DNA from: Arenibacter sp. P308M17
Lineage (GTDB): Bacteria; Bacteroidota; Bacteroidia; Flavobacteriales; Flavobacteriaceae
Direction: 5' to 3'
NCBI RefSeq assembly: GCF_003426735.1
Contig: NZ_QVON01000002.1
Location: forward strand, 186,001-250,000
DNA length: 64,000 nt
Below the pieces are notes generated by a model, which saw only the letters and a program-made list of their open reading frames with translations, did no database searches and was not told where the DNA came from. Position 1 is the first letter of the stretch. Each line of letters begins with the position of its first letter. Shown here piece by piece: positions 44,586 through 53,997 of this stretch. The position numbers were made by a program, and so were the translations under genes.

Positions 44586-47500
44586 ATGATAAAATCGACC
44601 AAAAAACTACTACTGCCATTTTTATTGATCTGTTTTAATTTCTGGTATGGCACAGCTCAGGTTTCCAACAGCCTGCTGAACACCAATTTCTCTTCCTGTG
44701 GCAGCAACCTACCACAGACCGAACTAAATCTTGGCAACTTGGTGCTTTCCGAAGCTCTGGCTACGGATTTCGGCTCGGGTACCTTTACCTTTTATATACA
44801 GGCTCCCTCCAATTTTGAAATTAATGCAACTTCATTTACGGAAACGGGCACCGATATTGGCAGTGCCTCCGTAGCCCAGGACCCAGGCAATGCCTCAAGA
44901 TTGGAAGTCACCATAACCACCAACGCCCAAGGTTCTTTGGATGTATTTACAATCGAAAACATTAGAATTCAACTTATCCCCGGTTCAACAAGTACCAATG
45001 GCAGTTTACGCTATGTATTGGCAGGCAACGCCAATAAGTTGAACGGCCTTACCGACAATCAGTCGCTCGCAAATATTTCTTTCACCGCCCTTACCGGAGG
45101 AACAGGGGTAGACCAACAGGTTTGTGCCATTAGCGACGTACAGAACATCAGTATTACCGGTTCCAATATTACCCAAAGCAGAACGTTTGAATGGGAAAGG
45201 GACATTAACGGTACCTGGACCGCAATTGCCAATTCCAATACGGAGATTTTGGTAGTGGACAAGCCAACTTTTCCTAACGGCATAAGTAGATATCGTAGAC
45301 TTACCACCTTCATGCTCAACGGGGAATCCTGTACCCAGGTCAGCACCGTTGCAACCGTTACCGTAAATGAAATATATGCCGGAACCATAACGGATGGGAC
45401 CGGTCAAAATGTTTGTGCCACCCAAATACCGGCGCAATTAAGTACTTCCGGCGATGTGGCGGTTACCCCTTCAGGGACCACTACTTATCAATGGTACAAA
45501 AACGATTCAGGCCCATGGGATTTAATTACCGGGGCAACGGACAATTTTTATCAACCTGGCGCCCTGTCCAAAACAACCTCCTTTAAAAGAAGGGTTACCA
45601 ACGTTTTAAACGGATTTAGTTGCTTTAAGGAAACCCCGGCGGTTTCCATCATTGTAAATGCTGCCGTATTGGGAGGTACGGCCACCAATCAAAATATATG
45701 TGCGCTGGGCGAATTACAACTGTTGACCGTAAACAATGGGGAAAACAACGGTACCTACCAATGGCAGAAATACGACGGAAGTAACTGGGTAAACATAAAT
45801 GGCGCCACACAAAGCAACTACAATGCCAGTGCCAACCTAAATCCGGGAATAGAGCAATTTAGAAGGGTTACCACCATTTCAGGGGCTAGTTGCCAGGGTG
45901 TTAGTACAGTGGCCACCATTACGTATACCAATTTTTCCGTGGGAAGTATTACGGGTACCGATACGGTCTGTTACAATGAAGTTCCAAATGCGATAACATC
46001 CATCACCAATGCCTCCGGATCAGGTACTATTTCATATCAATGGGAACGATTTAACGGAAGTACATGGACCGCCATTTCGGGGGCCAATAACGCCGAGTAT
46101 CAGCCAAGTGCCCTAAGCCAGACCACATCCTTTAGAAGACAGGATAACATACTCCTTAACGGGTATAGCTGTTCGGCTTATACCAATGAAATAGAGATTA
46201 CCGTATTTAATCAAATCAGCGGAGGAACCGCAAGTGCGAACCAAACTATCTGCGCCGGGGAATTACCCAATTCCATTTCCATAAGCAACGGTACCGCTGC
46301 AGGCCCCAACATAAGCTATCAATGGCAATCTGCCACCACAGGTAATTTTACAAATATAAACGGGGAAACCAATGCCGTTTATAATTTTTCAGTAGCACCT
46401 GCGGTTACTACCAGATATAGAAGACAGACCATAGTTTCCAATAACGCCAAAGTATGTTTGCAAAATTCAACGGTAAGCACTGTATTTGTAAACAGCCTTA
46501 GTATGGGGATCATTGGTAATAATCAGGATGTTTGTGCCGGACAGGCGCCCGGCACTATTATTAATTTAGGGAATACTACCGCCCTGGGCAATCTAACCTA
46601 TGCTTGGGAGGTATCCACCGATAATGGGACAAGCTGGAGCCCAATAGCTTCCGCTACAGGACCTACATATACCCCTGGACTGCTTACCATGTCTACCAAA
46701 TATAGAAGACTGGATACCTCCACTCTAAACGGCTTGGCATGTACAGATTACACCAACGAAGTTTCCATCAACGTAGCCGGAGTTATTTCAGGTGGCGAAG
46801 CATCGGCAGACCAAGCTGTCTGCGAAGATGAAGCCCCAGCTACCATCACAGTTGCCAATGGCACACCGGCCGGACCGGGAATAAATTTCCAGTGGTATTC
46901 CTCAACGGATAATATCAATTATACCTTGATGAACGGGGAAGCAGGCGAAAACCTAAGCTTTTCCACAGGATTGGCCACATCGACCTATTTTAGGAGAAAT
47001 GTTACCAACACCAACAATGGAAATATTTGTGAGGCCTCCAGTCTTCCAACCTTGGTTACCCTAATAAGCTTATCAGAAGGGGCAATTTCACAAACCCAGA
47101 CGGTTTGTGGGAATGACAACATAGGTCCAATTACAAGTACGGCCAATGCCACTTCCAATGGAACTATTAGTTATACATGGCAGAGTTCCCCGGATGGAAA
47201 CATCTGGTCCGATATTGCCAATACCGATCAAGCTACTTATACTCCTGTAAATTCTGGCGATTTACAGACGTATTATAGAAGAAAGGCCAGTTCAACTTTA
47301 CAGGGCATCACTTGCGAGGCCATAACCACAGCGGTTATAGTGTATGTAAACAAATTTGACAATCCATCTGGACATAATATTACTTTTTCCTCCGGGGCCA
47401 CCGGAACTACCGAAGTTTGCAATGGTGGGGATCCACAGCCTTTTAGCGCCAACTTTCCATTGATTGCCTCTGGAACCGTAAGCTACCAATGGCAGGTTTC

Positions 47501-50500
47501 CAGTGATAATGTATCCTTTTCGGATATTCCTGGGGCAACCTCCGTTACCTACGATCCTCCTGCCGTAACACAGGACAATTACTACAGAAGAATTACGACC
47601 TCCACTTTAAATGGCCTATCCTGCAGTGTAACCAGTAATGTCCTGACCATCATTAACGGTGGAAATGCAACAGGGGGCACCATTGGTACCACCCATGCCA
47701 ACGGCACCAATGGACCAAATGAAGAGGTAATATGTAAAGGAAACGATCCCAGCCTAATAGAGGAACTTGCACCGTCTACGGGCCAGACATTGACCTACCG
47801 ATGGTATGCCAATGGGGCCTTGATTCCAAGTGCCACGGGAACAAGCTATGACCCACCTAACATCACGTTTACAACAACATATATTAGAACTACTATCAGC
47901 ACCGATATTTCCGGGGTGGAATGTACGGTAAACAGTAATCCTGTAACCGTCTTGGTGCCCCAAGCGGACAATATAGGCAATAATATCACGCTTTGCCTCA
48001 ATTCCATGGCCCCGGCCCTGGGCAACCCGAGCGCCATAGAAGGACTCCCTTATTTGGATTTTCAATGGTACGAATCCATTGACGGAAGTACTTTTAATTC
48101 CATCCCTGGTGCAACAAATGCAACATATACCCCTGGAAACCCATTTACCGCCGATAAATGGTACCGTAGGGATTATCAAGCCACCGTAGATGCCGTTGTA
48201 TGTGCTCCTTATGCACCAAGTAATGTGATCAGAATTCTTGTCAATGATGTGGACGCAGGCACCATTTCAGGTGACCAAAAAATTTGCTATGGGGAAGATC
48301 CTGCCGTTTTAGGAAATACCGTAGGGGGTACTGCAGAAGGAATATTGAAATATCAGTGGTATTCCTCAACGGATAACACTAATTGGGGTATTATTAATGG
48401 GGCAGTTAACAGTACTTATGACCCGGTTGCCGGCAGTTATCCCACTACCTATTTCAAAAGGACTTCATCATCAACCTTGAATAATGTGGTCTGTACGGAA
48501 GACAGCAATACCGTTGTGGTACAGGTTACTGAAGAATTGTTGCCAGGAACCCTGGTGAACGATCAGACTATCTGCGAAGGGGTTGTACCCGGAGCATTAA
48601 CGGTAACCGGTGGCAGCACCTTTGTGGACCAGACCTATGACTGGTATGCTTCCCCTGATGCTAGCGTATGGACAGATCTAAACGTACATTCCGCTTCCTA
48701 TACGCCTCCAGTCCTAACTTCTACCTTGTATTATAAGCGGACCATTACCAGAACCAGTTTGGTAGACCAGACCTGTGTGGTGGAGACCAACCCTATCCAG
48801 GTTATCCTTAACGCCGTTTATGCTGGAAAAATAACGGACAATCAGTCGGTTTGCGAAGGAAGTCAGCCTTTGGCCATTGTGGAACAGGAATCGGCAACGG
48901 GTGCGGGGGTACTCACCTATCAGTGGTGGTCTTCCCCTGACAATCAAACCTATACCGCCGTAGGCGGTGCCATACAGCAAAATTATACCCCTCCAAGTAC
49001 CCTTGCCACCTCTACCTATTTTAAAAGAGTGGTTACCAGCACCTTAAATGGAGTGGCCTGTGCGGATGAGACCTCGCCAAAAATAGTAACCGTAATTCCC
49101 TATGCCATTATAGATAATGATGCCATTATTGACAACGACATCACCAATGTAAGTTGCAATGGTGGAAATGATGGAAGTATTGTAATTCCCAACTCCAGGA
49201 TTACCGGAGGTAATACGGCCCAAAAGCAAATAAACACCATAACCCTTTTTGGCACCCCAACTTTTAACAATACCTATAGTATCATTATCGATAATAAGGT
49301 CTATGATCACCAGGTTACACTGAACGGTTCCAATCAGCCCCAGGATAACAATGAAGTGGCCGTAGCACTTGCACAAAAGATAAATACGGCAACCGGACCT
49401 AATTTAAGCGCTGTTGTGGCAACGACCAATTCCAATGAAATTATATTGACTGCCAAAGTTGAGGGAATTGGATTTACGGCCTTTGTGAGTACGGGAACCG
49501 ATCCCAATGTTAGTACTTCCAATGTAATAACCCAATCCAATGCGGTTGCAAACACCTATGTATGGTCCAAAATTGGGGATAACAGCTTTACGGCCTCTAC
49601 CTTAAGTATAAGCAATCTTACGGCAGGAGCCTACCAATTAACGGTATATAACGAATTCTGTGGAATTACGTCTTCCCCTTTTATAGTATCGGAACCGGAG
49701 GTTCTGACGCTGAACATTGGGGATACCTGTAATGCGGCCATTACGGCCTATAGCACTGGAGGTATTGCACCATTCACCTATACGATAACAGGGCCCAATG
49801 GTATTCCCTTGGTGCAGACATCAAATAATCCAAATATTACCTACACCAATTTAATAGGGGGGGCTACCTACAATATAAGTGTACAGGATGCCTCTTGTGG
49901 AATACTGGAATCGCAATCCGTAATCCTGCCGTTGGGACTACAATTTGATCAGGCCTCCGTGGTAGTGGAAAATGCCACTTGCTTTGGTCAAAATGACGGT
50001 AGCATTAGTTTGAACATTGGAGCTACAACGGTGACAGGGGGTAATCCTCCCTATAACTTTAGTTGGACCGGTCCGGATAATGCCAATTTTACCACACAGA
50101 ACATTTCCAACCTGGCACCAGGGGTATATATCCTATCCGTAACGGACCAACTTGGTTGTTCCGCAACCTATACTGCCAATGTAGCCTCCAAAGCCCAATT
50201 GGAAATCAGTAGTGTCCAGGTGATCAACCAGCAGTTACAATGTGCCGGGGATGCCAATGCCGAAATTAGCATACAGATAAGTGCCGACCCTAGCAGCCAA
50301 TTACAGATAAACTGGTTCAAAAATGGAACTAGCTATGCTACCAACAATACCAGTCTTACCAATTTAGGGGGAGGCAGCTACGAAGTGGTCATTATTGATA
50401 CCAACAGTGATGCCAACGCACCATGTACGGTGAGACAAACCTTTAATATCGTGGCCCCGGCCATTTTTAGTGCCACTGCCATTACTACAGGCAACGGAAG

Positions 50501-52109
50501 TTGTGTAGATCCCAGTGCAGGACGTGAATTCACCTTTAGTGTACAGGGCGGTACGGCTCCATATCAATATACACTGGATAATGGAACAGCTGTAATCTTC
50601 AATAGTACGCAAATTACCATAAGCTCGCTTTCCAATAGCAGTCATGTAATAACGGTAACCGATGCCAATCAGTGCGTTGTACAAACATTTACCATGGATA
50701 GTTATGAAGCTATGGATTATAGCGGTGCCAAATCGTATACCATTCCACCTTGTGAAGCCGAATACGCCTTTAGCCTAAATACCAATTTAATAACGGGGGG
50801 AAAACCTTTTGTGGACGGAAACAATAATCCATATTATTTTTATGACTGGCGGGGTCCCAACAATTTTGTGGCCCAGGACATTACCAGTTTTGATGCGGTA
50901 CCAGGTTCCTATTGGTTGACCATAACGGATAGTAATGACTGTTCTTCCGAAGAAATTGAGTTTACCTTCAATACCACCTATGCACCAATAGTTGTAAACA
51001 GGACCATTACCCCGGTAAGCTGTGGAGCCACCAATGACGGAACCATTTCCATTTCGGTGAGCGGTGGCCTAAGACCGTATTCTATTGTATGGGAGAAAGA
51101 AACTGCCGGTACGGCCAACAATCCCGATCCGGTGTTTACTCCTTTCGGCCAGAACATAACTCAATTGAGCGGATTGGAAGAAGGAAGGTTAAGACTTACC
51201 ATTACCAGTAATATCAATGGTTGTACCAATGCCGACCCGGCTTATTATTATCAGGAGATCATTACGATCAACAAAGCGGAATCCCTTCAGCTGTTGGACG
51301 GACCTTATTTGGACCAGTCCCTTTGTTTGGGGAATCCGGGTAGTATTTCCGTATCGGTTTTCAATAGTCAACCAGGCGATTTAAGTTTTTACTATGAAGG
51401 TGCCTTGGTACCTTCCGTAAAAACGGGAACCAATACATATGCTGTCCAAATTGGAAGTCCGTTGGAGAATGCCAGTCTAAATGTGGTAAATGACCAAGGG
51501 TGTGGAATAACCATGCCGATAAGTGCCGGGGTAACAGACCCTTCGTTTACCTATAGCTCGGACGAATATGAAATTACAGGTCTTTTAATGGCCAAAGAAG
51601 ATATTCGGTTCAGCATCAGCAGTGAAGCCGGTTTTGGTAATGCCTCGTGGGATTTTGGTGATGGGAGCCCCATTGTCAATATAGATCCAGCTGCGGACGG
51701 AATAATGACCACACATGTATTTAGCTACCCAGGTATTTTTACCACCACCCTAACATTGTTCAACGATCAGGGCTGTAGTAAAACAGTGCAACAGGATGTA
51801 CAGGTGGGCAACGGCTACGACGTAATGTTTCCCAATGTTTTCTCGGCCAATACGGATGGCATAAACGATTACTTCCAAGGCGAATTTACGGGGATAGCCT
51901 CCTTTACCTTTCAGATTTATGATATGTGGGGCGCCTTGGTCTATAGTGTTGCCTATGACTATGACAATATGCCCGTAAACTGGGGTTGGAATGGTAATTA
52001 TAGTTCCGGAAAACCCTATAAAAATACTTCTTTCAGATATCTGTTTGTAGGAACCACAAGAGATAATAACCAAATTACCAAAACTGGGGAAGCCTCAATT
52101 TTAAGATAG
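44586..52109 (+). CDS. Giant type IX-secreted adhesin with Ig-like, SprB and PKD repeats and CHU_C sorting domain
   Basis: A 2507-residue secreted protein with a signal peptide ending GTAQ (~residue 25). From ~174 to ~1500 I count 14 Ig-like repeats of ~90-100 residues, each starting near [DN]Q.[VI]C and ending like RR.T.STLNG..C, with one Cys at each end. SprB-type repeats follow (NVSCNGGNDGSI ~1520, NATCFGQNDGSI ~1796, PVSCGATNDGTI ~2142), then a PKD domain (ASWDFGDGSP ~2355) and the gliding-motility CHU_C/type B sorting domain (MFPNVFSANTDGINDYF ~2414 to the end). It should be exported by the type IX system and act in adhesion or gliding. The PorP/SprF gene lies 29 nt downstream. Confidence 0.92.
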   Translation: MIKSTKKLLLPFLLICFNFWYGTAQVSNSLLNTNFSSCGSNLPQTELNLGNLVLSEALATDFGSGTFTFYIQAPSNFEINATSFTETGTDIGSASVAQDPGNASRLEVTITTNAQGSLDVFTIENIRIQLIPGSTSTNGSLRYVLAGNANKLNGLTDNQSLANISFTALTGGTGVDQQVCAISDVQNISITGSNITQSRTFEWERDINGTWTAIANSNTEILVVDKPTFPNGISRYRRLTTFMLNGESCTQVSTVATVTVNEIYAGTITDGTGQNVCATQIPAQLSTSGDVAVTPSGTTTYQWYKNDSGPWDLITGATDNFYQPGALSKTTSFKRRVTNVLNGFSCFKETPAVSIIVNAAVLGGTATNQNICALGELQLLTVNNGENNGTYQWQKYDGSNWVNINGATQSNYNASANLNPGIEQFRRVTTISGASCQGVSTVATITYTNFSVGSITGTDTVCYNEVPNAITSITNASGSGTISYQWERFNGSTWTAISGANNAEYQPSALSQTTSFRRQDNILLNGYSCSAYTNEIEITVFNQISGGTASANQTICAGELPNSISISNGTAAGPNISYQWQSATTGNFTNINGETNAVYNFSVAPAVTTRYRRQTIVSNNAKVCLQNSTVSTVFVNSLSMGIIGNNQDVCAGQAPGTIINLGNTTALGNLTYAWEVSTDNGTSWSPIASATGPTYTPGLLTMSTKYRRLDTSTLNGLACTDYTNEVSINVAGVISGGEASADQAVCEDEAPATITVANGTPAGPGINFQWYSSTDNINYTLMNGEAGENLSFSTGLATSTYFRRNVTNTNNGNICEASSLPTLVTLISLSEGAISQTQTVCGNDNIGPITSTANATSNGTISYTWQSSPDGNIWSDIANTDQATYTPVNSGDLQTYYRRKASSTLQGITCEAITTAVIVYVNKFDNPSGHNITFSSGATGTTEVCNGGDPQPFSANFPLIASGTVSYQWQVSSDNVSFSDIPGATSVTYDPPAVTQDNYYRRITTSTLNGLSCSVTSNVLTIINGGNATGGTIGTTHANGTNGPNEEVICKGNDPSLIEELAPSTGQTLTYRWYANGALIPSATGTSYDPPNITFTTTYIRTTISTDISGVECTVNSNPVTVLVPQADNIGNNITLCLNSMAPALGNPSAIEGLPYLDFQWYESIDGSTFNSIPGATNATYTPGNPFTADKWYRRDYQATVDAVVCAPYAPSNVIRILVNDVDAGTISGDQKICYGEDPAVLGNTVGGTAEGILKYQWYSSTDNTNWGIINGAVNSTYDPVAGSYPTTYFKRTSSSTLNNVVCTEDSNTVVVQVTEELLPGTLVNDQTICEGVVPGALTVTGGSTFVDQTYDWYASPDASVWTDLNVHSASYTPPVLTSTLYYKRTITRTSLVDQTCVVETNPIQVILNAVYAGKITDNQSVCEGSQPLAIVEQESATGAGVLTYQWWSSPDNQTYTAVGGAIQQNYTPPSTLATSTYFKRVVTSTLNGVACADETSPKIVTVIPYAIIDNDAIIDNDITNVSCNGGNDGSIVIPNSRITGGNTAQKQINTITLFGTPTFNNTYSIIIDNKVYDHQVTLNGSNQPQDNNEVAVALAQKINTATGPNLSAVVATTNSNEIILTAKVEGIGFTAFVSTGTDPNVSTSNVITQSNAVANTYVWSKIGDNSFTASTLSISNLTAGAYQLTVYNEFCGITSSPFIVSEPEVLTLNIGDTCNAAITAYSTGGIAPFTYTITGPNGIPLVQTSNNPNITYTNLIGGATYNISVQDASCGILESQSVILPLGLQFDQASVVVENATCFGQNDGSISLNIGATTVTGGNPPYNFSWTGPDNANFTTQNISNLAPGVYILSVTDQLGCSATYTANVASKAQLEISSVQVINQQLQCAGDANAEISIQISADPSSQLQINWFKNGTSYATNNTSLTNLGGGSYEVVIIDTNSDANAPCTVRQTFNIVAPAIFSATAITTGNGSCVDPSAGREFTFSVQGGTAPYQYTLDNGTAVIFNSTQITISSLSNSSHVITVTDANQCVVQTFTMDSYEAMDYSGAKSYTIPPCEAEYAFSLNTNLITGGKPFVDGNNNPYYFYDWRGPNNFVAQDITSFDAVPGSYWLTITDSNDCSSEEIEFTFNTTYAPIVVNRTITPVSCGATNDGTISISVSGGLRPYSIVWEKETAGTANNPDPVFTPFGQNITQLSGLEEGRLRLTITSNINGCTNADPAYYYQEIITINKAESLQLLDGPYLDQSLCLGNPGSISVSVFNSQPGDLSFYYEGALVPSVKTGTNTYAVQIGSPLENASLNVVNDQGCGITMPISAGVTDPSFTYSSDEYEITGLLMAKEDIRFSISSEAGFGNASWDFGDGSPIVNIDPAADGIMTTHVFSYPGIFTTTLTLFNDQGCSKTVQQDVQVGNGYDVMFPNVFSANTDGINDYFQGEFTGIASFTFQIYDMWGALVYSVAYDYDNMPVNWGWNGNYSSGKPYKNTSFRYLFVGTTRDNNQITKTGEASILR

Positions 52110-52138
52110 ACTAAACGAGCATTAAAAAATATAAACGT

Positions 52139-53137
52139 GTGAAAAAGCTTAATCTAATAACCCTACTAATTGTTCTTATTTCGTTGGGGACCAACGCCCA
52201 GGAAAAATTTGTGAACAACCTTAGTAAGGTACCAGCGTCCCTAAACCCCAGTTTTCATGCCTTTAAGGATAAAACTAGGATAGGGGTATTGGCCGAATTT
52301 GCCAGTCAAAGCCAAGGTAATCAATCCCAACATAAATATGCCTTTGGTTCAACTGCCTTTGAGGAATACAATTTTCAGCTGGGCGTGGATCTGTTCAATA
52401 ACAATCTGAACAATTCGGGGTTTAATTACACTTCTGCGGCCTTGAGCTATATGTATAAATTGGTTTTGAAAAACGATTGGATCATATATCCCGGAATAAC
52501 GGCCGGCTATAGCAATTACAGATACGATTTTAACAATCTTACCTTTCAGGATCAGATAAACATCTTTACGGGCCAAATTAGTGCTAATACCATAGACCCC
52601 ATTACTGCCTCCGAAAATGTAGGCTATTTGGATATGGGCGCATCGGTACTCATACATAACGATATCAATACGCTTTTTGGTCTTTCCTTTAAGCATTTGA
52701 ACCAACCACGGATATCCTCCAAACAGAGTGAAAATAACGTGAATTTAAACATGCTCATTTCCGGGCAGTTTGGGTATGAATTGGATATCAATAAATACGG
52801 ACAGGCCAAATTACCGGAGCATTCCTACTTGTACTTCTTTAATGCAGTCTCCGTACAAGGTCCGAATACAAGGTTGGATTTTTATCAGGACGTTACTTTG
52901 GGCAACTTTAGTATTGGCATAAACGAACATCTCAACTATTTGGAAAATGCCTCTTTTTCCGAAATTGGTTTTGCCACCAGCCTTACCCTGGAAACCTTTG
53001 AATTTGGTCTCAACTATAGACTGCCCTTTGGTGGTGAGGCCAAACAATATATTCCCAATTCGTTGGAATTGTTTTTAGTCTTTGATATTTCAAGGTTTAA
53101 GGATAGGGGAAGATCGGATTACAGTAAGTTTTATTGA
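52139..53137 (+). CDS. PorP/SprF-family type IX secretion outer-membrane protein
   Basis: A 332-residue outer-membrane barrel protein with GTG start and a signal peptide ending TNAQ (~residue 21). The opening FVNNLSKVPASLNPSFHAF, SQSQGNQSQHKYAF, DMGASVLIHN and LFGLSFKHLNQPRIS are typical of PorP/SprF proteins, which pair with and help secrete or anchor adhesins such as SprB. It follows the giant adhesin by 29 nt, the same arrangement as sprB-sprF of Flavobacterium johnsoniae. Confidence 0.92.
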   Translation: MKKLNLITLLIVLISLGTNAQEKFVNNLSKVPASLNPSFHAFKDKTRIGVLAEFASQSQGNQSQHKYAFGSTAFEEYNFQLGVDLFNNNLNNSGFNYTSAALSYMYKLVLKNDWIIYPGITAGYSNYRYDFNNLTFQDQINIFTGQISANTIDPITASENVGYLDMGASVLIHNDINTLFGLSFKHLNQPRISSKQSENNVNLNMLISGQFGYELDINKYGQAKLPEHSYLYFFNAVSVQGPNTRLDFYQDVTLGNFSIGINEHLNYLENASFSEIGFATSLTLETFEFGLNYRLPFGGEAKQYIPNSLELFLVFDISRFKDRGRSDYSKFY

Positions 53138-53557
53138 TTATTTGGTTCTACAAGGTACTGTTTACCGCCCCAAAAAAGCTCCTATCCAAATCGACAGAAA
53201 TTAATTTTTGACTTTAACTCGGCTATAAACCATAGTTGAACAATGCAACACTTCCTTAAATGGGTATTGAAAAAGTAATTTTCAATGGTTAACCCACTCC
53301 GCTATATCAGGAAAAAATTCCCTTTTGGTACCTCAAAAAAACTAAGATAAACCCAATGCAAACCTTTGCATTGATATTTATTTCATTCTAATAGGTGATT
53401 CGCTGCTTTTTTTGTTGATTTGATTGTCCACATTGTAAAATAATTTATATTTAATTAATATAATTATAAAAAATTAACTATTTGTTAATATTGGACCTGA
53501 GAACACTAGGAAAAATAATCAATAATTTTAGAATCGAAAAAGTCGTCAAAAAGAAAT

Positions 53558-53581
53558 CGGGAAATGTACCAGCATTCCCCG
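53558..53581. promoter_or_regulatory. Conserved SusC-leader hairpin element, copy 2
   Basis: cgggaaatg-taccag-cattccccg has both 9-nt arms identical to copy 1 at 21852-21875, including the single A.C mismatch, while the 6-nt loop differs. It lies 416 nt upstream of the second SusC start, far more distant than copy 1. Confidence 0.55.
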
Positions 53582-53817
53582 ATCAAATAAAAAGCGATTA
53601 AACAAATGTCTAACCCCCTTTAAGCACTTCAAATATATGGAAAATCTTCTATAACTTTTCGGGTCAGCCGCCCATTTTATGATTTAATTTAGATTTAGGG
53701 ACACCTTTTCCTACAATTAATCAAGGCTTTTACGCATTATTTCCCGTTATGCAGTACTTGTTCCAACAAGTAGGAGAAATTAACGGCATTACCTAGAATT
53801 TTTTACTTGTTTCAGTG

Positions 53818-53841
53818 GAACTGTGTTATGTAGTACAGTTC
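53818..53841. other. Small inverted repeat in SusC leader
   Basis: gaactgt-gttatgtagt-acagttc is a 7-bp inverted repeat with a 10-nt loop, 156 nt before the second SusC start. It contains the ctgtgttatg motif shared with the region upstream of the ECF sigma gene. Confidence 0.35.
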
Positions 53842-53997
53842 ATTTTGCCAATGCTTTACCAGAGAGGAATGTTTACTTCTGTCCGGTATGGAGTTATAAG
53901 CCTCAAATCGTATCCACGCTACATTTGGATGTACATGTATACCGTCTTACTAGAGCCCTATAGAATAATTTAACCAAAAATCAACTTAAAATTTGTA

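Larger units (their letters stand above)
53138..53997. other. Long leader/intergenic region upstream of second SusC
   Basis: An 860-nt AT-rich gap without convincing genes. It contains the conserved hairpin at 53558-53581, tttttacttg at about 53810 with ctgtgttatg at 53821 (also seen upstream of the ECF sigma gene), and a 7-bp hairpin at 53818-53841. The large size suggests a long regulatory leader or a lost gene. Confidence 0.6.

Noticed and set aside
47754-48179. Antisense frames within the giant adhesin gene
   Set aside because: Repetitive low-stop sequence gives chance frames; their translations show no family features.
44586-52109. Possible CRISPR-like or tandem DNA repeat array
   Set aside because: Repeats are protein-level Ig-like domains of ~300 nt with diverged DNA, not short identical direct repeats.
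53138-53997. Decayed sigma/anti-sigma pair upstream of the second SusC
   Set aside because: The gap is large, but no sigma or FecR motifs could be read in any frame.
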